Positions 24,724 to 34,277 of a stretch of DNA of 47,462 nt are shown piece after piece (position 1 is the stretch's first letter; each line of letters starts with the position of its first letter). The DNA is taken from NCBI GenBank assembly GCA_036275295.1, contig DASUEB010000111.1, forward strand, positions 1 through 47,462, read 5' to 3'. Under the pieces are notes generated by a model. It saw only the letters and a program-made list of their open reading frames with translations. It was not told where the DNA came from and ran no database searches. The position numbers and the translations under genes are program-made. The DNA comes from DASUEB01 sp036275295. Its GTDB lineage: Bacteria > Bacteroidota > Bacteroidia > Flavobacteriales_D > Luteibaculaceae.

Positions 24724-24933
24724 GTGAAATCAAATTCACCCTTTTCAATAAATCAATCAATGGCCTTCGGATTTCTGAGGGCCTTGATTTTTATAGCCAT
24801 GGGCATATACATCCTGACGGCCAAATTAAACAATGGCGTTAGTCAGTCTACCCAATACGTGTTGGGTGCCATACTGATGGTCTATGGTATTTTTAGAGGT
24901 TATAAAACCTGGGAAAAAAACCGCAACGCATGA
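24724..24933 (+). CDS. small two-span membrane protein in TonB operon
   Basis: A GTG start gives 69 residues with two hydrophobic segments (FGFLRALIFIAMGIYIL and STQYVLGAILMVYGIF), then a basic tail (RGYKTWEKNRNA). An ATG in the same frame at residue 13 (MAFGFLRAL) is a possible alternative start. The gene begins 3 bp after tonB and its stop overlaps the start of the next gene (ATGA), so it is well anchored in the operon. I know the general form from similar small proteins next to tonB in Bacteroidota, but no function is established; an accessory role in the Ton complex or in PstS-like protein assembly is inference. Confidence 0.78.
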   Translation: MKSNSPFSINQSMAFGFLRALIFIAMGIYILTAKLNNGVSQSTQYVLGAILMVYGIFRGYKTWEKNRNA

Positions 24934-25862
24934 AATCAGTTTACAGTGCGATAATCGTTCTACTTGCCCTGATGTCCACCCAATGCAGCAATGCTCCCAA
25001 GGATACGGCAACTTCAGGCGACCTTAAGGTTGCCATCGACGAGTCTTACATTCCGTTGATGGATACCCAGATCTTTACTTTCGAGTCTTTCTACCAAAAG
25101 GCCAAGGTAAAGGCCATTTACAAACCAGAGGCTGAAATCATCAAAGACCTCATCAACGACAGCATCCGCATGGCTGTCATCGGACGTGATCTCACCCAAG
25201 AGGAAAAAGACTACTTTAAAAAAGCTACCCACCCAGCCTACGTAACGCATATTGCTGTCGATGCCGTGGCTTTGATAGTAAATCCCAATAACCCCATCAA
25301 TGGTCTCACCATGGGCCAAGTTAGGGCGCTGTTCAGCGGTAGCGATTCCACATGGGCACAGCTCGACCCCAAAGCCAAAAACAACCTCGTCAATGTGGTG
25401 TTCGATAACCAAGGATCCGCCAACTACCGCTACATGCGCGACGAGGTTTTGGGAGGCGCATCGCTCTCTAAATACTGCTATGCCAAAAAGTCTAACCAAG
25501 AGGTGATCGATTACGTAGCATCAAACCCCGATGGTTTGGGAGTAATCAGCATTGCCTGGCTAGCCGACAAAAAAGATTCACTCACCCAGACCTTTCTGCA
25601 AAAAATTAAGGTCCTTGGCGTTGCTGAATTTGAAGATCCCAGCAGCGAATCAGATTACAAAAAGCCTTACCAGGCCTACATTTACGAGAAGAGCTATCCC
25701 ATGCGACGCGATGTTTACGTAGTTAAATTGGGTACCCGATCTGGCATTGGCACAGGATTTGCAGCTCACCTTGCAGGAGAGAAGGGACAGCTCATCATAC
25801 ACAAAATGGGTATGGTTGCAGCACAAGCCCCTGTTCGACTGGTAGAAATAAACAATGAATAA
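24930..25862 (+). CDS. PstS-like periplasmic binding lipoprotein
   Basis: The 310-aa protein resembles phosphate ABC-transporter binding proteins (PBP-like domain: LKVAIDESYIPLMDTQIFTFESFYQK, IRMAVIGRDLTQEE, AVALIVNPNNPINGLTMGQVRALFSG, FDNQGSANYRYMRDEVLGG, NPDGLGVISIAWLADK). A hydrophobic leader ends at Cys19 (LMSTQCSN), so it is probably a lipoprotein, although Gln before the cysteine is not standard. No pstC, pstA or pstB genes are near. It overlaps the preceding small gene by 4 bp and lies in the exbB-tonB operon, so it may serve the Ton complex or bind a ligand delivered by a TonB-dependent receptor. Whether it binds phosphate is unknown. Confidence 0.85.
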   Translation: MKSVYSAIIVLLALMSTQCSNAPKDTATSGDLKVAIDESYIPLMDTQIFTFESFYQKAKVKAIYKPEAEIIKDLINDSIRMAVIGRDLTQEEKDYFKKATHPAYVTHIAVDAVALIVNPNNPINGLTMGQVRALFSGSDSTWAQLDPKAKNNLVNVVFDNQGSANYRYMRDEVLGGASLSKYCYAKKSNQEVIDYVASNPDGLGVISIAWLADKKDSLTQTFLQKIKVLGVAEFEDPSSESDYKKPYQAYIYEKSYPMRRDVYVVKLGTRSGIGTGFAAHLAGEKGQLIIHKMGMVAAQAPVRLVEINNE

Positions 25863-25874
25863 CAAACGACTTCG

Positions 25875-27530
25875 ATGAAAAAATACACTTTACTGGCAGC
25901 TCTGATTGCGGGTTCAATCGGAACTCAGGCTCAAACCCTACCTGACGCTATCAAACTCACGCAAAGTGAGCGCTTTGAAGATGCATCGTCTGCCTTCAAA
26001 AAGCTAGTAACCGGTCAGGCATCAGCCGAAACATACTACTACAGCGCAGACAACTTTCTGCGTTGGGAAGAACTGGATTCGGCGCAAACCACACTAAACC
26101 AAGGAATCTCAGCTCACGCCAACAACTTGCTGTTGATGGCAGGTAAAGGCAAACTGGCCTTATATCAAAACAACAAAGCTGAGGCCGAGAAAATCTTCGC
26201 CAATGCCACCTCACAGTTGGTAGCACAAGCTAAAACTTTTCCGAAAGACCAAGCTGCCATCATTTACTGCAAGATGGCTGAAGGTTTCATCTATTCAGAT
26301 AACAAAAACCCCGATCAAGCGCTTACCTACCTAGCCGAGGCCGAGAAGCTTAATCCAAAAGATCCTGAAATATTCATTTTGAGAGGGGATGCCCTATTGC
26401 AGAAACAAACTGGCGACGCATCAGAGTCCATTCTCAACTTTGAAAAAGCCTACGAACTCGATAAAAGCTCGCGAAGAGCCCTATTGCGTCAGGCCAATCT
26501 ATACAGACAAGTAAACAACTTTGAGGCAGCACTCGATTTGTACAACAAATCAATCACCATGGATCCCAACTTCGCTCCAGCCTATCGCGAGCGCGCAGAA
26601 TTGTATTACCGCGCTGGTAAAATCCAGAATGGAATCGAAGACTACCAACAATACTTGGCACTGAACAACAGTCCTTCTGCCCGCGGACGCTACGCATCAT
26701 TCCTATATGTAGCCAAAGACTACAAAAATGCCATTGCAGAAATCAACAAGGTGATGGCAGAAGGCAATACCAACCCTATTCTATATCGCGTGTTAGCCTA
26801 TTGCCAGTTTGAAACCAAAGACTTCAAAAACGGATTGGTTAACATGGAAACCTTCCGCGCATCGGCCCTCAAAAATGGCAAACCCAAATTTATTCCTCTT
26901 GATTACAGCTATTACGGCAAACTCTTGGCAGAAAACGGCAAAGATTCGCTTGCTATCGCAGAACTGAACAAGGCCATTGAGTTGGACCCTAACTTTGTGG
27001 ACGGATACAGCGACATTGCTGGAATCTACCTAAAGGCTAAGGACTACCCTCAGGCGGCAAAGTTCTACCAAAAGAAAATTGACGCAACGGGTAAAGGGGA
27101 CTACAACGATTATAATTTCTTGGGCCGAGCCCTTTACAATTCGAAAGATTACGTTGGCGCCGAGGCCGCGTTCAGAAAAGTGGCTGAACTGATTCCTAAC
27201 CTTACCATTGGTTACTACTGGGCAGCCTTGTCTCGCAGTAAACAAGAGACAGATCCCGATAACCCCACGGGTTTGGCAAAAGAATTGTTTGAGAAAGTAG
27301 TGGAAGTGGGTAATGCAGACCCAGAGCGAAGCAAAAAGGACATTATTAAAGCATACGAATACCTGGGCTTCCTTTACTTCTACCGCAAAGATTACGCGTG
27401 TGCCAAATCTGTCTTTACCCTATTAAAAGGTATCGACCCCACCAATGAGAAAACAAAAGCGCTGGAAGACAAAAATGTGATGAACGCGGGCGACTGCGAT
27501 CCGTTTGCTAAAGCCACTGATAAACAGTAA
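25875..27530 (+). CDS. tetratricopeptide repeat protein, exported
   Basis: The 551-aa protein has a signal peptide (KKYTLLAALIAGSIGTQAQT), then about ten TPR-like helical pairs over nearly the whole length; clear examples are PDQALTYLAEAEKLNPKDPE, FEAALDLYNKSITMDPNFAP and DSLAIAELNKAIELDPNFVD. No catalytic domain is seen. TPR proteins act as scaffolds. The gene starts 12 bp after the PstS-like gene and is the last of the Ton cluster, ending at a strong hairpin terminator. The co-location suggests a periplasmic or outer-membrane scaffold for the Ton system; this is inference. Confidence 0.9.
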   Translation: MKKYTLLAALIAGSIGTQAQTLPDAIKLTQSERFEDASSAFKKLVTGQASAETYYYSADNFLRWEELDSAQTTLNQGISAHANNLLLMAGKGKLALYQNNKAEAEKIFANATSQLVAQAKTFPKDQAAIIYCKMAEGFIYSDNKNPDQALTYLAEAEKLNPKDPEIFILRGDALLQKQTGDASESILNFEKAYELDKSSRRALLRQANLYRQVNNFEAALDLYNKSITMDPNFAPAYRERAELYYRAGKIQNGIEDYQQYLALNNSPSARGRYASFLYVAKDYKNAIAEINKVMAEGNTNPILYRVLAYCQFETKDFKNGLVNMETFRASALKNGKPKFIPLDYSYYGKLLAENGKDSLAIAELNKAIELDPNFVDGYSDIAGIYLKAKDYPQAAKFYQKKIDATGKGDYNDYNFLGRALYNSKDYVGAEAAFRKVAELIPNLTIGYYWAALSRSKQETDPDNPTGLAKELFEKVVEVGNADPERSKKDIIKAYEYLGFLYFYRKDYACAKSVFTLLKGIDPTNEKTKALEDKNVMNAGDCDPFAKATDKQ

Positions 27531-27557
27531 TCAAGGGAATCTCACCCTTAACATCTC

Positions 27558-27589
27558 AAAAAAACGCGTCTTAGGACGCGTTTTTTTTT
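27558..27589 (+). terminator. rho-independent terminator after TPR gene
   Basis: AAAAAAACGCGTC, a TTAG loop and GACGCGT followed by nine Ts: a perfect 7-bp GC-rich stem with a long U tract, 28 bp after the TPR gene. It ends the exbB operon. Confidence 0.95.
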
Positions 27590-27644
27590 GCCTAAATTTC
27601 AACTGAACCCACAATATGCAAAAGGATCCAGCGTTTTAAACGCA

Positions 27645-27917
27645 ATGACACTGCTACTTTACATCACCTTTGCCTCGATATTGGTAATCGGAAGTCTGGT
27701 TCTCAATCATTTGCCTCGCAAACAAGCTCTTGTGGGAAAGATTGCTACAGGTAGAGCGACCATTACCCTGCAAAGTCGATTGGCCTTTGAGGCATCGATG
27801 AAAATCGCCGCTGTAGTAGTGTTGTTGCTGCTGGCTTACGCCAGCGGATGGCTAATCGACAAAACCTTTGCACAGCAGTCTATCAAGCCTCAAAGCAGCG
27901 TGTCTCATCAGCCCTAA
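27645..27917 (+). CDS. possible small two-span membrane protein
   Basis: From the ATG at 27645 the frame codes 90 residues with two hydrophobic segments (TLLLYITFASILVIGSLVLN and MKIAAVVVLLLLAYASGWLI) around a basic loop (HLPRKQALVGKIATGRAT). A TTG at 27588 lies within the terminator and is rejected as start. I do not recognise the family, and no clear promoter or neighbour supports it; the regular spacing of charged and hydrophobic residues is the main argument that it is real. Confidence 0.45.
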   Translation: MTLLLYITFASILVIGSLVLNHLPRKQALVGKIATGRATITLQSRLAFEASMKIAAVVVLLLLAYASGWLIDKTFAQQSIKPQSSVSHQP

Positions 27918-28323
27918 AGCATCAGCCTTTTCAATCTGACCCGCTTTCCCTGCCTTTGGACCTTCGTTATTCCATACTAAGATAGATAGGAAGTAAAACC
28001 GATTGCGCGCAGCTGCGATCGCAACAAAAGCCGTCATAACGGCTTCAGGCAGCCCATTTGCGGCGATTAAAATCGATACCTACACCTAATTTTATTGGCA
28101 AACTCTTGTTGATAACTCCAACAGGTGTGGACAAAATGAGGTCAACACCCTTGAATTCCTAGGGTCTTGAATGCTGCAAATCAGCCGAGAAAAAAAATCC
28201 TACATCGCAGCAATACCAAAAAAGATCAACAAAATTTCGCTCTGAGTATTTAATTTTTACTTTTGTTGGCTAATTATGGTAAGTATATCCAACCAGAAAA
28301 CCTTAATCCAAAAAAAACCAACA
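27918..28323. other. intergenic region before the HYR adhesin gene
   Basis: About 400 bp without a supported gene. It holds a weak minus-strand frame (27852-28037) judged spurious, and near its right end an AT-rich tract with the promoter of the HYR gene at 28235-28265. The 5' leader (about 50 nt) contains the run of eight As before the ATG at 28324. No RNA gene was recognised. Confidence 0.7.
28235..28265 (+). promoter_or_regulatory. promoter of the HYR adhesin operon
   Basis: TTTC at 28235-28238 and, after 19 bp, TACTTTTG at 28258-28265, an exact match to TAnnTTTG. The ATG at 28324 lies 58 bp downstream; an ATG at 28276 would be almost leaderless. This is the best-formed promoter in the window together with that of the porin gene. 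Confidence 0.7.
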
Positions 28324-31300
28324 ATGAGAAAAAATTTACTGTTGTTGTTTTCTATTTCCCTATGGTGTTTGGGAACGGGCAGCAACGAATTGTTCGCAAA
28401 GTCGGGTTATTTCACGGCCGATCCGGTCATGAATAGCGTCGGCGGTCACTCAACCAGTTACCTGTTCAAGGCTAACACCGCTTTTGCCAACTATTTGAAC
28501 AGCCTGGCCAATGATCCACCGGTTATTTCCGGCTGTCAGGACAAAATCATCAAGGATGCAGACAATACATGTTCGGCCAATGTGGCTTGGAACACCCCTA
28601 CATCACTTGACGGTTCACTAGCCCCCAACTATCCTCAGTTGGCTTCCACTCCGGGCGTTCAGGTGTTTTCTCCGTACACTTTTCCAGTTGGAAACGATAC
28701 CGTTATTTACCTTTTCACAAACGCTTTTGGTTCAAGCGAATGTCGCATTCCAATCGAGGTTCGCGACGTGAATCCACCCGTTGTTAGCGGTGGATCTTGC
28801 GGTGTTACCATCAATGCGGTTAATGACGCAGGTGAGTGTTTTGCCTCTAACTTGGCAATTACCTCTCCATCTGTAGTTGATGGCTGTGCAGGTCTCGATG
28901 CGCTTAGCTACTCTTTTGTAGACGCAAGCAACATCACAAGAACCGGCGCAATCAATGAACTCAGCGCTTTAAACACCAGCTTTACGTTTAAAATTGGCTC
29001 AACCATCATTACTTGGACTGGTACCGATGCTTCTGGCAACACAGCCACTTGCATTACCACAGTTGAAGTGACCGATACTGAGCTTCCCACTTTAACTCCA
29101 GCTCCTGTCGGTGGAACATTCCCCAACGATGCTGGCCTTTGTGGAGCGTTCAAAGGTTTTGTTTCGCCAGTAGCTGACGACAACTGTACCTTCGCTTTCT
29201 CATGGACCATCTTCACAGAGAGTGGCGCAACCCCAGGTTACCAGCCTTTAGAAGATGTGACTGCCGAAGTGACCAGCACTGGAAACGTAGACAACTACTT
29301 CTTTACAGTGGGTACACACCACATCGTTTACCGAGTGGTTGACGCTTCCAACAACGAAGCAACTGACGTTACTTCCGTTACCATTACCGATAGCGAAGAT
29401 CCCATCTTTACCAGCTGTTCGCCTGCCGTTAACGAATTCTCAACTGGAAACAATGGCGGATACGACTGCCTTGCCGAGGTTAGTTTGCTCAGTCCTGCTG
29501 CTGCCGACAACTGCTCTGGTCCACTATCATTCGCCTACACCATTTATGATTCAAACGACGTAGCTTTAGTGAACGATGCCCTTGGTAACCCTATTGGCGG
29601 AACAGGAAACCTGCTAGCTACATTGAGCAAAGGAAACTACTACGCTGTTTACACAGTTAGCGACCCGGTTGGAAACACCTCTGCTCCTTGCACCTTGAAC
29701 ATCGCGGTAATAGACGATGAAGCACCTAAGTTCACTTCAGCGCCTTTGGCCGACCTGTTCCTGGTAAACGAAACCAACTTGGTTTGTTTCAACGATACGT
29801 TGATTTCATCGCCAAACGTGGCTGACAACTGTGCGGGGGTAACTCTTTCATGGTTGGTGAAACAAGGTACCTCTACCCTAGCTTCAGGAAACGGTACCAT
29901 CCCAAGCTTTGCTTTCCCAGTGGGTCTAACCTCTGTAATCTGGATCGCAACGGATGCCGAAGGGCAAAGTGTTACCGACACCGTTGTTATTACGGTAAGT
30001 GACGTAACCAACCCAACTCTTAACGCCGGTGCTGACGTAAACTTAAATGTTGCAGCAAACGCTTGTTCAGCTTTGGTTACTCAAAACATCACCTTCTCTG
30101 ACAACTGCGGCATAGCTTCTATCGTTGAGAACTCTGCCATTGGCTCATTTAGCAATGTAGACTTACTCGCTGGAACAGCCACTTTCTCAGGAACCTTCCC
30201 AGTAGGAGCCCCAGTAACAGTAACCGTTACCGTTACCGATGTGAATGGAAACATTTCTACCGATGCATTTACCATCAGCATCAACGATGTGACCAACCCT
30301 ACCATCAATAACTTTGCCAATATCAATCAACCTACCAACACTGGAGTTTGTACGTTCACTCGCTCATTCAACATTGCGACTGACTTCCTTCCTATGGACA
30401 ACTGCAGCATCGTTTCAACCGTGGTTGATTTCGATCTTGACAACGACACCCAATTCGACGATGAGCAGCTTACCTTCACCGGTGCAACTGGATCATTCGC
30501 CTACACCTTCAACAAAGGATTCACTGGCGTTCGAGTTACCGTTACTGATGCATCTGGAAATACAGCTAGCGACGTTTTCAACGTGAACATTAGCGACCTA
30601 GAGGCACCCTTAGTATCGTATCAAGACACTGTTGTAGTAGGTATCGATCCTAACTCATGTACAACCGCACTAGTGGGTCTTGAACTTACTGATGCAAACG
30701 TAAGCGACAACTGCTCGAACGACGCTTTCTTGTTGGCAAACACCACCAACGATTACAACGCAAATGGCGCTGATGCAACCGACAATTTTGTTTTGGGTTA
30801 CACCACTGTGACCTGGACCGTAACAGATATGGATGGTAACAGCACCAACCAGTCTGTAGTTGTTTGGGTACGCGACGTAACCTTGCCAAGCGATTCACCA
30901 AACGATACCTTGAACATTCTTGCTGACATCGGCTTGTGTTCAGGTAAAGTAAAAGTATTTGCGCCTGTAAGCTTAGATGCTTGCGGTATCGCGAAAGTAG
31001 AGCACTCTATCAATGGGGCTGCCCGTGTGGAAGAAAACGTGATTAACGGTTTTGCTTTCCCCGTAGGTACCAACATTGTACAGTGGTTTACCACCGACCA
31101 AAACAACAACGAACGTATTGACACTGCTGTAGTGATTGTAACTGATAGTCAGGATCCAATCATCAGCGGACCAAACTTCTATACCTTCAACGCAGGAAAT
31201 GTGTGTGTTAAAGACACCACGGTTAGCGTAAGTGTTACCGACAACTGCGATAACAACACCGCTGTAACTTGGGAACTGATTCACTTCACCGATGCCTTGG

Positions 31301-33231
31301 ATGCAGATGGCGATACACTAACAGGAACCGGTACCAGCGTGTCTTTCGCTTACCCTGCAGGTTCAAATCCGTCTATCATCACCTTCACGGCTGAAGATGT
31401 GAACGGCAATGTTGCAACCAAAGTAGTTACAGTTACAGTGAACGACACACAAGCTCCAACCGTAACATGTCCTGGAGACCTTGTGTTCAACACCAATACC
31501 GCTATCTGTGGTGCAGTGGTAACGCTGGCAGGCGACAACGAATTGGTTGACTCACCCATTACCGACAATTGCGGTATTGCATCTATCACGGGTGTATACG
31601 GTGCGAGCAACATTCCCTTCGATCCAACCTCTCCCATGACTTTTGATTTGGGTACTACTTCAGTAACCATTACCATCACCGACAACAACGGAAACAGCAC
31701 CAACTGTACTTTCAATGTAACAGTTGAGGATAATGTGGGTCCTGGTATTACCTCTTTCCCGAACAACATTACCGTTACCACACTTCCTAACGAATGTGCT
31801 CGCGAAGTATTCTGGACTGAGCCAGTAGCTAGCGACAACTGTACAGGTTCAAACTTTACAGTAGTTGCAAGCCATATTAACGGTCAGGACTTCCCGATTG
31901 GAACAACCACAGTTACTTACACCTTTACAGATCAGAACGGTAATGCTACCACCCGCAGCTTCACCATCACTGTAAATGATGTTCAGAACCCAGTAATCAA
32001 TTCTCTACCTGGAAACACCACTTTGTATCTGCCAGCCAACGCTTGCAGCGCGGTACTAGCATACGAAGCCAATGTTCAAGATAACTGCGGTGCTCAAACG
32101 TTGACCACCACAGCGACCTATCCAAGCGGTTCGCAATTGGGTGTAGGTTCATTCACTAACGTGTTCACTGTAACCGATGCATCAGGAAACTCAGCAACAG
32201 GTTCATTCAACATCACCGTGATTGACACCATTAAACCAACCTTCCCCGTGTTCCCTTCGAACATCGTAAGCTGCAACCCAGTTGTAACCTATAATGTTGA
32301 AGCGGCCGACAACTGTGCGGTAACCGCAGGCACCATTCCAAGCACTCAAAGCGGAGCTACCTTCCCTCTTGGTGTAACCACAGTTGTATGGACTGCCACT
32401 GATGTTAACGGAAACTCAACCACCCGCTCATTTACAGTAACGGTAGTAAGTCCTACCACCATCGCAAATGCTGGTAACGATGCCGTAGCATGTCTTGACG
32501 GATCTACCATCACATTGGTTGGTAACGCACCTGCAAACGGAGAATCTGTTCAGTGGAGCACCAATACTCCTGCTGGAATTGTTAGTCCTAACGCTGCTAC
32601 AACTGCGGTAAATATCAACTCAGCTGGTGTTTACACTTTCAGATACACCATAACCGGTGCAGCGGCTTGCCCCATCTCAACCGACGAGGTAGTGATTACC
32701 GTTAATGCTCAGCCTTCACAGGCGATTGCAGGAAACGATCAGATTGTTTCTTCTACAACCGCTACGTTGAATGCAATTGTTCCTGCCAATGGCATTGGAA
32801 CATGGACAACTCTTGGTACCGCTAACATCATCAATCCTAACGTGTTCAACACGCAGGTTAACAATCTATCAGTTGGAGAAAACATCTTTGTATGGACCAT
32901 CAGCGTAGCTGGTTGCTCAACAAGCAGCAGCGATGAGGTTAAGATCATTGTTGATGGCAGATCAATTGTTCAGTCGAATGCTTTCTCACCGAATGGAGAT
33001 GGTGATAACGATACGTTCGAAATTCCTTTGATCAACCAGTATCCACAAGCGGTTATTACCATCTACAACCGTTGGGGTAATGAAATCTTCACAGCCACCG
33101 GAGCCAACTATGGCAAAGGATGGGACGGAACCTTCGAAGGAACTGATGTGCCTGTAGCCTCTTACTACTATGTAATTGATCTACAAGACGGATCTCCCCT
33201 GTTGAAAGGATACGTATCAGTCATCAGATAA
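28324..33231 (+). CDS. HYR-repeat adhesin-like protein with T9SS type-B sorting domain
   Basis: The 1635-aa protein begins with a signal peptide (RKNLLLLFSISLWCLG) when the ATG at 28324 is used. About 14 HYR-like immunoglobulin-fold repeats (residues 63-1377) follow. Each has D-N-C, a late F-x-x-G-x-x-x-V-x-[WY] strand and G-N-x-x-x-[ST] before the next [DN]-x-x-x-P boundary. Two PKD-like domains with GND starts (IANAGNDAVACLDG, AIAGNDQIVSSTTA) come next, then the gliding-motility type C-terminal domain (NAFSPNGDGDNDTFEI ... IYNRWGNEIF ... GWDGTFEG ... YYYVIDLQDG; residues 1547-1635). The C-terminal domain directs export through the type IX system and type-B anchoring to the surface. It resembles SprB-like adhesins but is much smaller. 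PorP/SprF and OmpA partners follow. Confidence 0.95.
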   Translation: MRKNLLLLFSISLWCLGTGSNELFAKSGYFTADPVMNSVGGHSTSYLFKANTAFANYLNSLANDPPVISGCQDKIIKDADNTCSANVAWNTPTSLDGSLAPNYPQLASTPGVQVFSPYTFPVGNDTVIYLFTNAFGSSECRIPIEVRDVNPPVVSGGSCGVTINAVNDAGECFASNLAITSPSVVDGCAGLDALSYSFVDASNITRTGAINELSALNTSFTFKIGSTIITWTGTDASGNTATCITTVEVTDTELPTLTPAPVGGTFPNDAGLCGAFKGFVSPVADDNCTFAFSWTIFTESGATPGYQPLEDVTAEVTSTGNVDNYFFTVGTHHIVYRVVDASNNEATDVTSVTITDSEDPIFTSCSPAVNEFSTGNNGGYDCLAEVSLLSPAAADNCSGPLSFAYTIYDSNDVALVNDALGNPIGGTGNLLATLSKGNYYAVYTVSDPVGNTSAPCTLNIAVIDDEAPKFTSAPLADLFLVNETNLVCFNDTLISSPNVADNCAGVTLSWLVKQGTSTLASGNGTIPSFAFPVGLTSVIWIATDAEGQSVTDTVVITVSDVTNPTLNAGADVNLNVAANACSALVTQNITFSDNCGIASIVENSAIGSFSNVDLLAGTATFSGTFPVGAPVTVTVTVTDVNGNISTDAFTISINDVTNPTINNFANINQPTNTGVCTFTRSFNIATDFLPMDNCSIVSTVVDFDLDNDTQFDDEQLTFTGATGSFAYTFNKGFTGVRVTVTDASGNTASDVFNVNISDLEAPLVSYQDTVVVGIDPNSCTTALVGLELTDANVSDNCSNDAFLLANTTNDYNANGADATDNFVLGYTTVTWTVTDMDGNSTNQSVVVWVRDVTLPSDSPNDTLNILADIGLCSGKVKVFAPVSLDACGIAKVEHSINGAARVEENVINGFAFPVGTNIVQWFTTDQNNNERIDTAVVIVTDSQDPIISGPNFYTFNAGNVCVKDTTVSVSVTDNCDNNTAVTWELIHFTDALDADGDTLTGTGTSVSFAYPAGSNPSIITFTAEDVNGNVATKVVTVTVNDTQAPTVTCPGDLVFNTNTAICGAVVTLAGDNELVDSPITDNCGIASITGVYGASNIPFDPTSPMTFDLGTTSVTITITDNNGNSTNCTFNVTVEDNVGPGITSFPNNITVTTLPNECAREVFWTEPVASDNCTGSNFTVVASHINGQDFPIGTTTVTYTFTDQNGNATTRSFTITVNDVQNPVINSLPGNTTLYLPANACSAVLAYEANVQDNCGAQTLTTTATYPSGSQLGVGSFTNVFTVTDASGNSATGSFNITVIDTIKPTFPVFPSNIVSCNPVVTYNVEAADNCAVTAGTIPSTQSGATFPLGVTTVVWTATDVNGNSTTRSFTVTVVSPTTIANAGNDAVACLDGSTITLVGNAPANGESVQWSTNTPAGIVSPNAATTAVNINSAGVYTFRYTITGAAACPISTDEVVITVNAQPSQAIAGNDQIVSSTTATLNAIVPANGIGTWTTLGTANIINPNVFNTQVNNLSVGENIFVWTISVAGCSTSSSDEVKIIVDGRSIVQSNAFSPNGDGDNDTFEIPLINQYPQAVITIYNRWGNEIFTATGANYGKGWDGTFEGTDVPVASYYYVIDLQDGSPLLKGYVSVIR
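28510..32454 (+). repeat. about 14 tandem HYR-domain repeats
   Basis: Coding repeats of about 75-115 residues, diverged at DNA level, visible as recurring D-N-C and D-x-x-G-N motifs and a V-T-V-x-D-x-x-[AN]-P linker. They are not identical copies, so gene conversion between them looks limited. The unit count is by eye. Confidence 0.85.
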
Positions 33232-33265
33232 TTAACAGATAATCATCTCCAATAACGATATAGCG

Positions 33266-34255
33266 ATGAAAAAGTCATTATTAATAACAGCAGCATTGTT
33301 CTGTGGAACTTGGGCCTTCGCACAACAGGAGTTCCAACCCAGCCAATACTTGCAAAACCCATATATCATCAACCCGGCTGCCGCTGGTTTGACTGACTAT
33401 GTGGATATCAATTTAGGTGTACGCAATCAGTGGACTGGTTTCGATGGCGCACCACAAACCTATTATGTTACCGGTACCTCCCTTCTTGGCAAGGGGGGTA
33501 TGGGTAGCAACAAAATGTTTGCTCTTCGCATTAGCGATCCATACATCTCACTAGAAGGCAACGAAAAAACGCTTGATCAGTCTGGCAAAAGAAAATTGCG
33601 TCACGCACTGGGTGCTAGCTTAATGGTTGACCAAGCCGGAGCGTTCAGAAAGAACATCGGTGGTTTATCTTATGCCGTTCACATCCCCCTCAGCTCTAAA
33701 TTGAACTTAAGCGCGGGTGTAAAAGCTACGTTGAACAATTTTGTGTTTGATCAGAACCGCGCAACCTTTTTGAATAGCGATGCTACGGTAACCAACTACA
33801 TCAACAGCAACACATCGACTAACTTCCTCGATGCAAACTTCGGTTTGATGTTGTACGGCGATAAATTGTTCGTGGGTTACTCAAATGAAAACCTATTCCA
33901 AAGCCAGATTAAATTTGGTGACATCACCACGAACTCAAACGAGGTAATGCATCACTTCATCACGGCTGGTTACCGATTTGAGCTTTCAGAAAACGTGGGC
34001 TTGACTCCTGCCACTTTAATTAAACTAACCAAAGGTGCTCCAGCTTCTGCTGATATCACAGCTAAAGTTGACTTCCAACGCAAGCTTTGGTTCGGTGCAA
34101 CCGTTCGTCCGCAAGATGCCGTTGTTGGTTTCTTGGGAGCCCGCATTGGTAACTTCATCAATGTTGGTTACTCATACGATTTCACAACTTCTGAGTTGAG
34201 CAATGTTAGCAACGGCACTCACGAGTTCGTAATCAACTTCATGTTAGGCAAATAA
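33266..34255 (+). CDS. PorP/SprF-family outer-membrane protein
   Basis: The 329-aa protein has a signal peptide (KKSLLITAALFCGTWAFAQQ) and a PorP/SprF barrel. The start QYLQNPYIINPAAAGLTDYVDI and the phrase GVRNQWTGFDGAPQTYYVTG are diagnostic, and the end has alternating strands (INVGYSYDFTTSELSNV, HEFVINFMLG). Family members anchor type-B T9SS cargo; SprF is needed for export of SprB in Flavobacterium johnsoniae. It lies 34 bp after the HYR cargo gene and 22 bp before the OmpA/PD40 gene, so the three are one operon and this is the likely dedicated partner of the HYR protein. Confidence 0.95.
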   Translation: MKKSLLITAALFCGTWAFAQQEFQPSQYLQNPYIINPAAAGLTDYVDINLGVRNQWTGFDGAPQTYYVTGTSLLGKGGMGSNKMFALRISDPYISLEGNEKTLDQSGKRKLRHALGASLMVDQAGAFRKNIGGLSYAVHIPLSSKLNLSAGVKATLNNFVFDQNRATFLNSDATVTNYINSNTSTNFLDANFGLMLYGDKLFVGYSNENLFQSQIKFGDITTNSNEVMHHFITAGYRFELSENVGLTPATLIKLTKGAPASADITAKVDFQRKLWFGATVRPQDAVVGFLGARIGNFINVGYSYDFTTSELSNVSNGTHEFVINFMLGK

Positions 34256-34277
34256 AAAATCCCTCACCTAAAAACGA

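Noticed and set aside
27852..28037. 61-codon minus-strand frame with NNEGPKAGKAGQIEKADALG, faintly like a BRCT end
   Set aside because: Too short for a domain, no promoter, overlaps the small plus-strand membrane protein gene; at most a gene relic.
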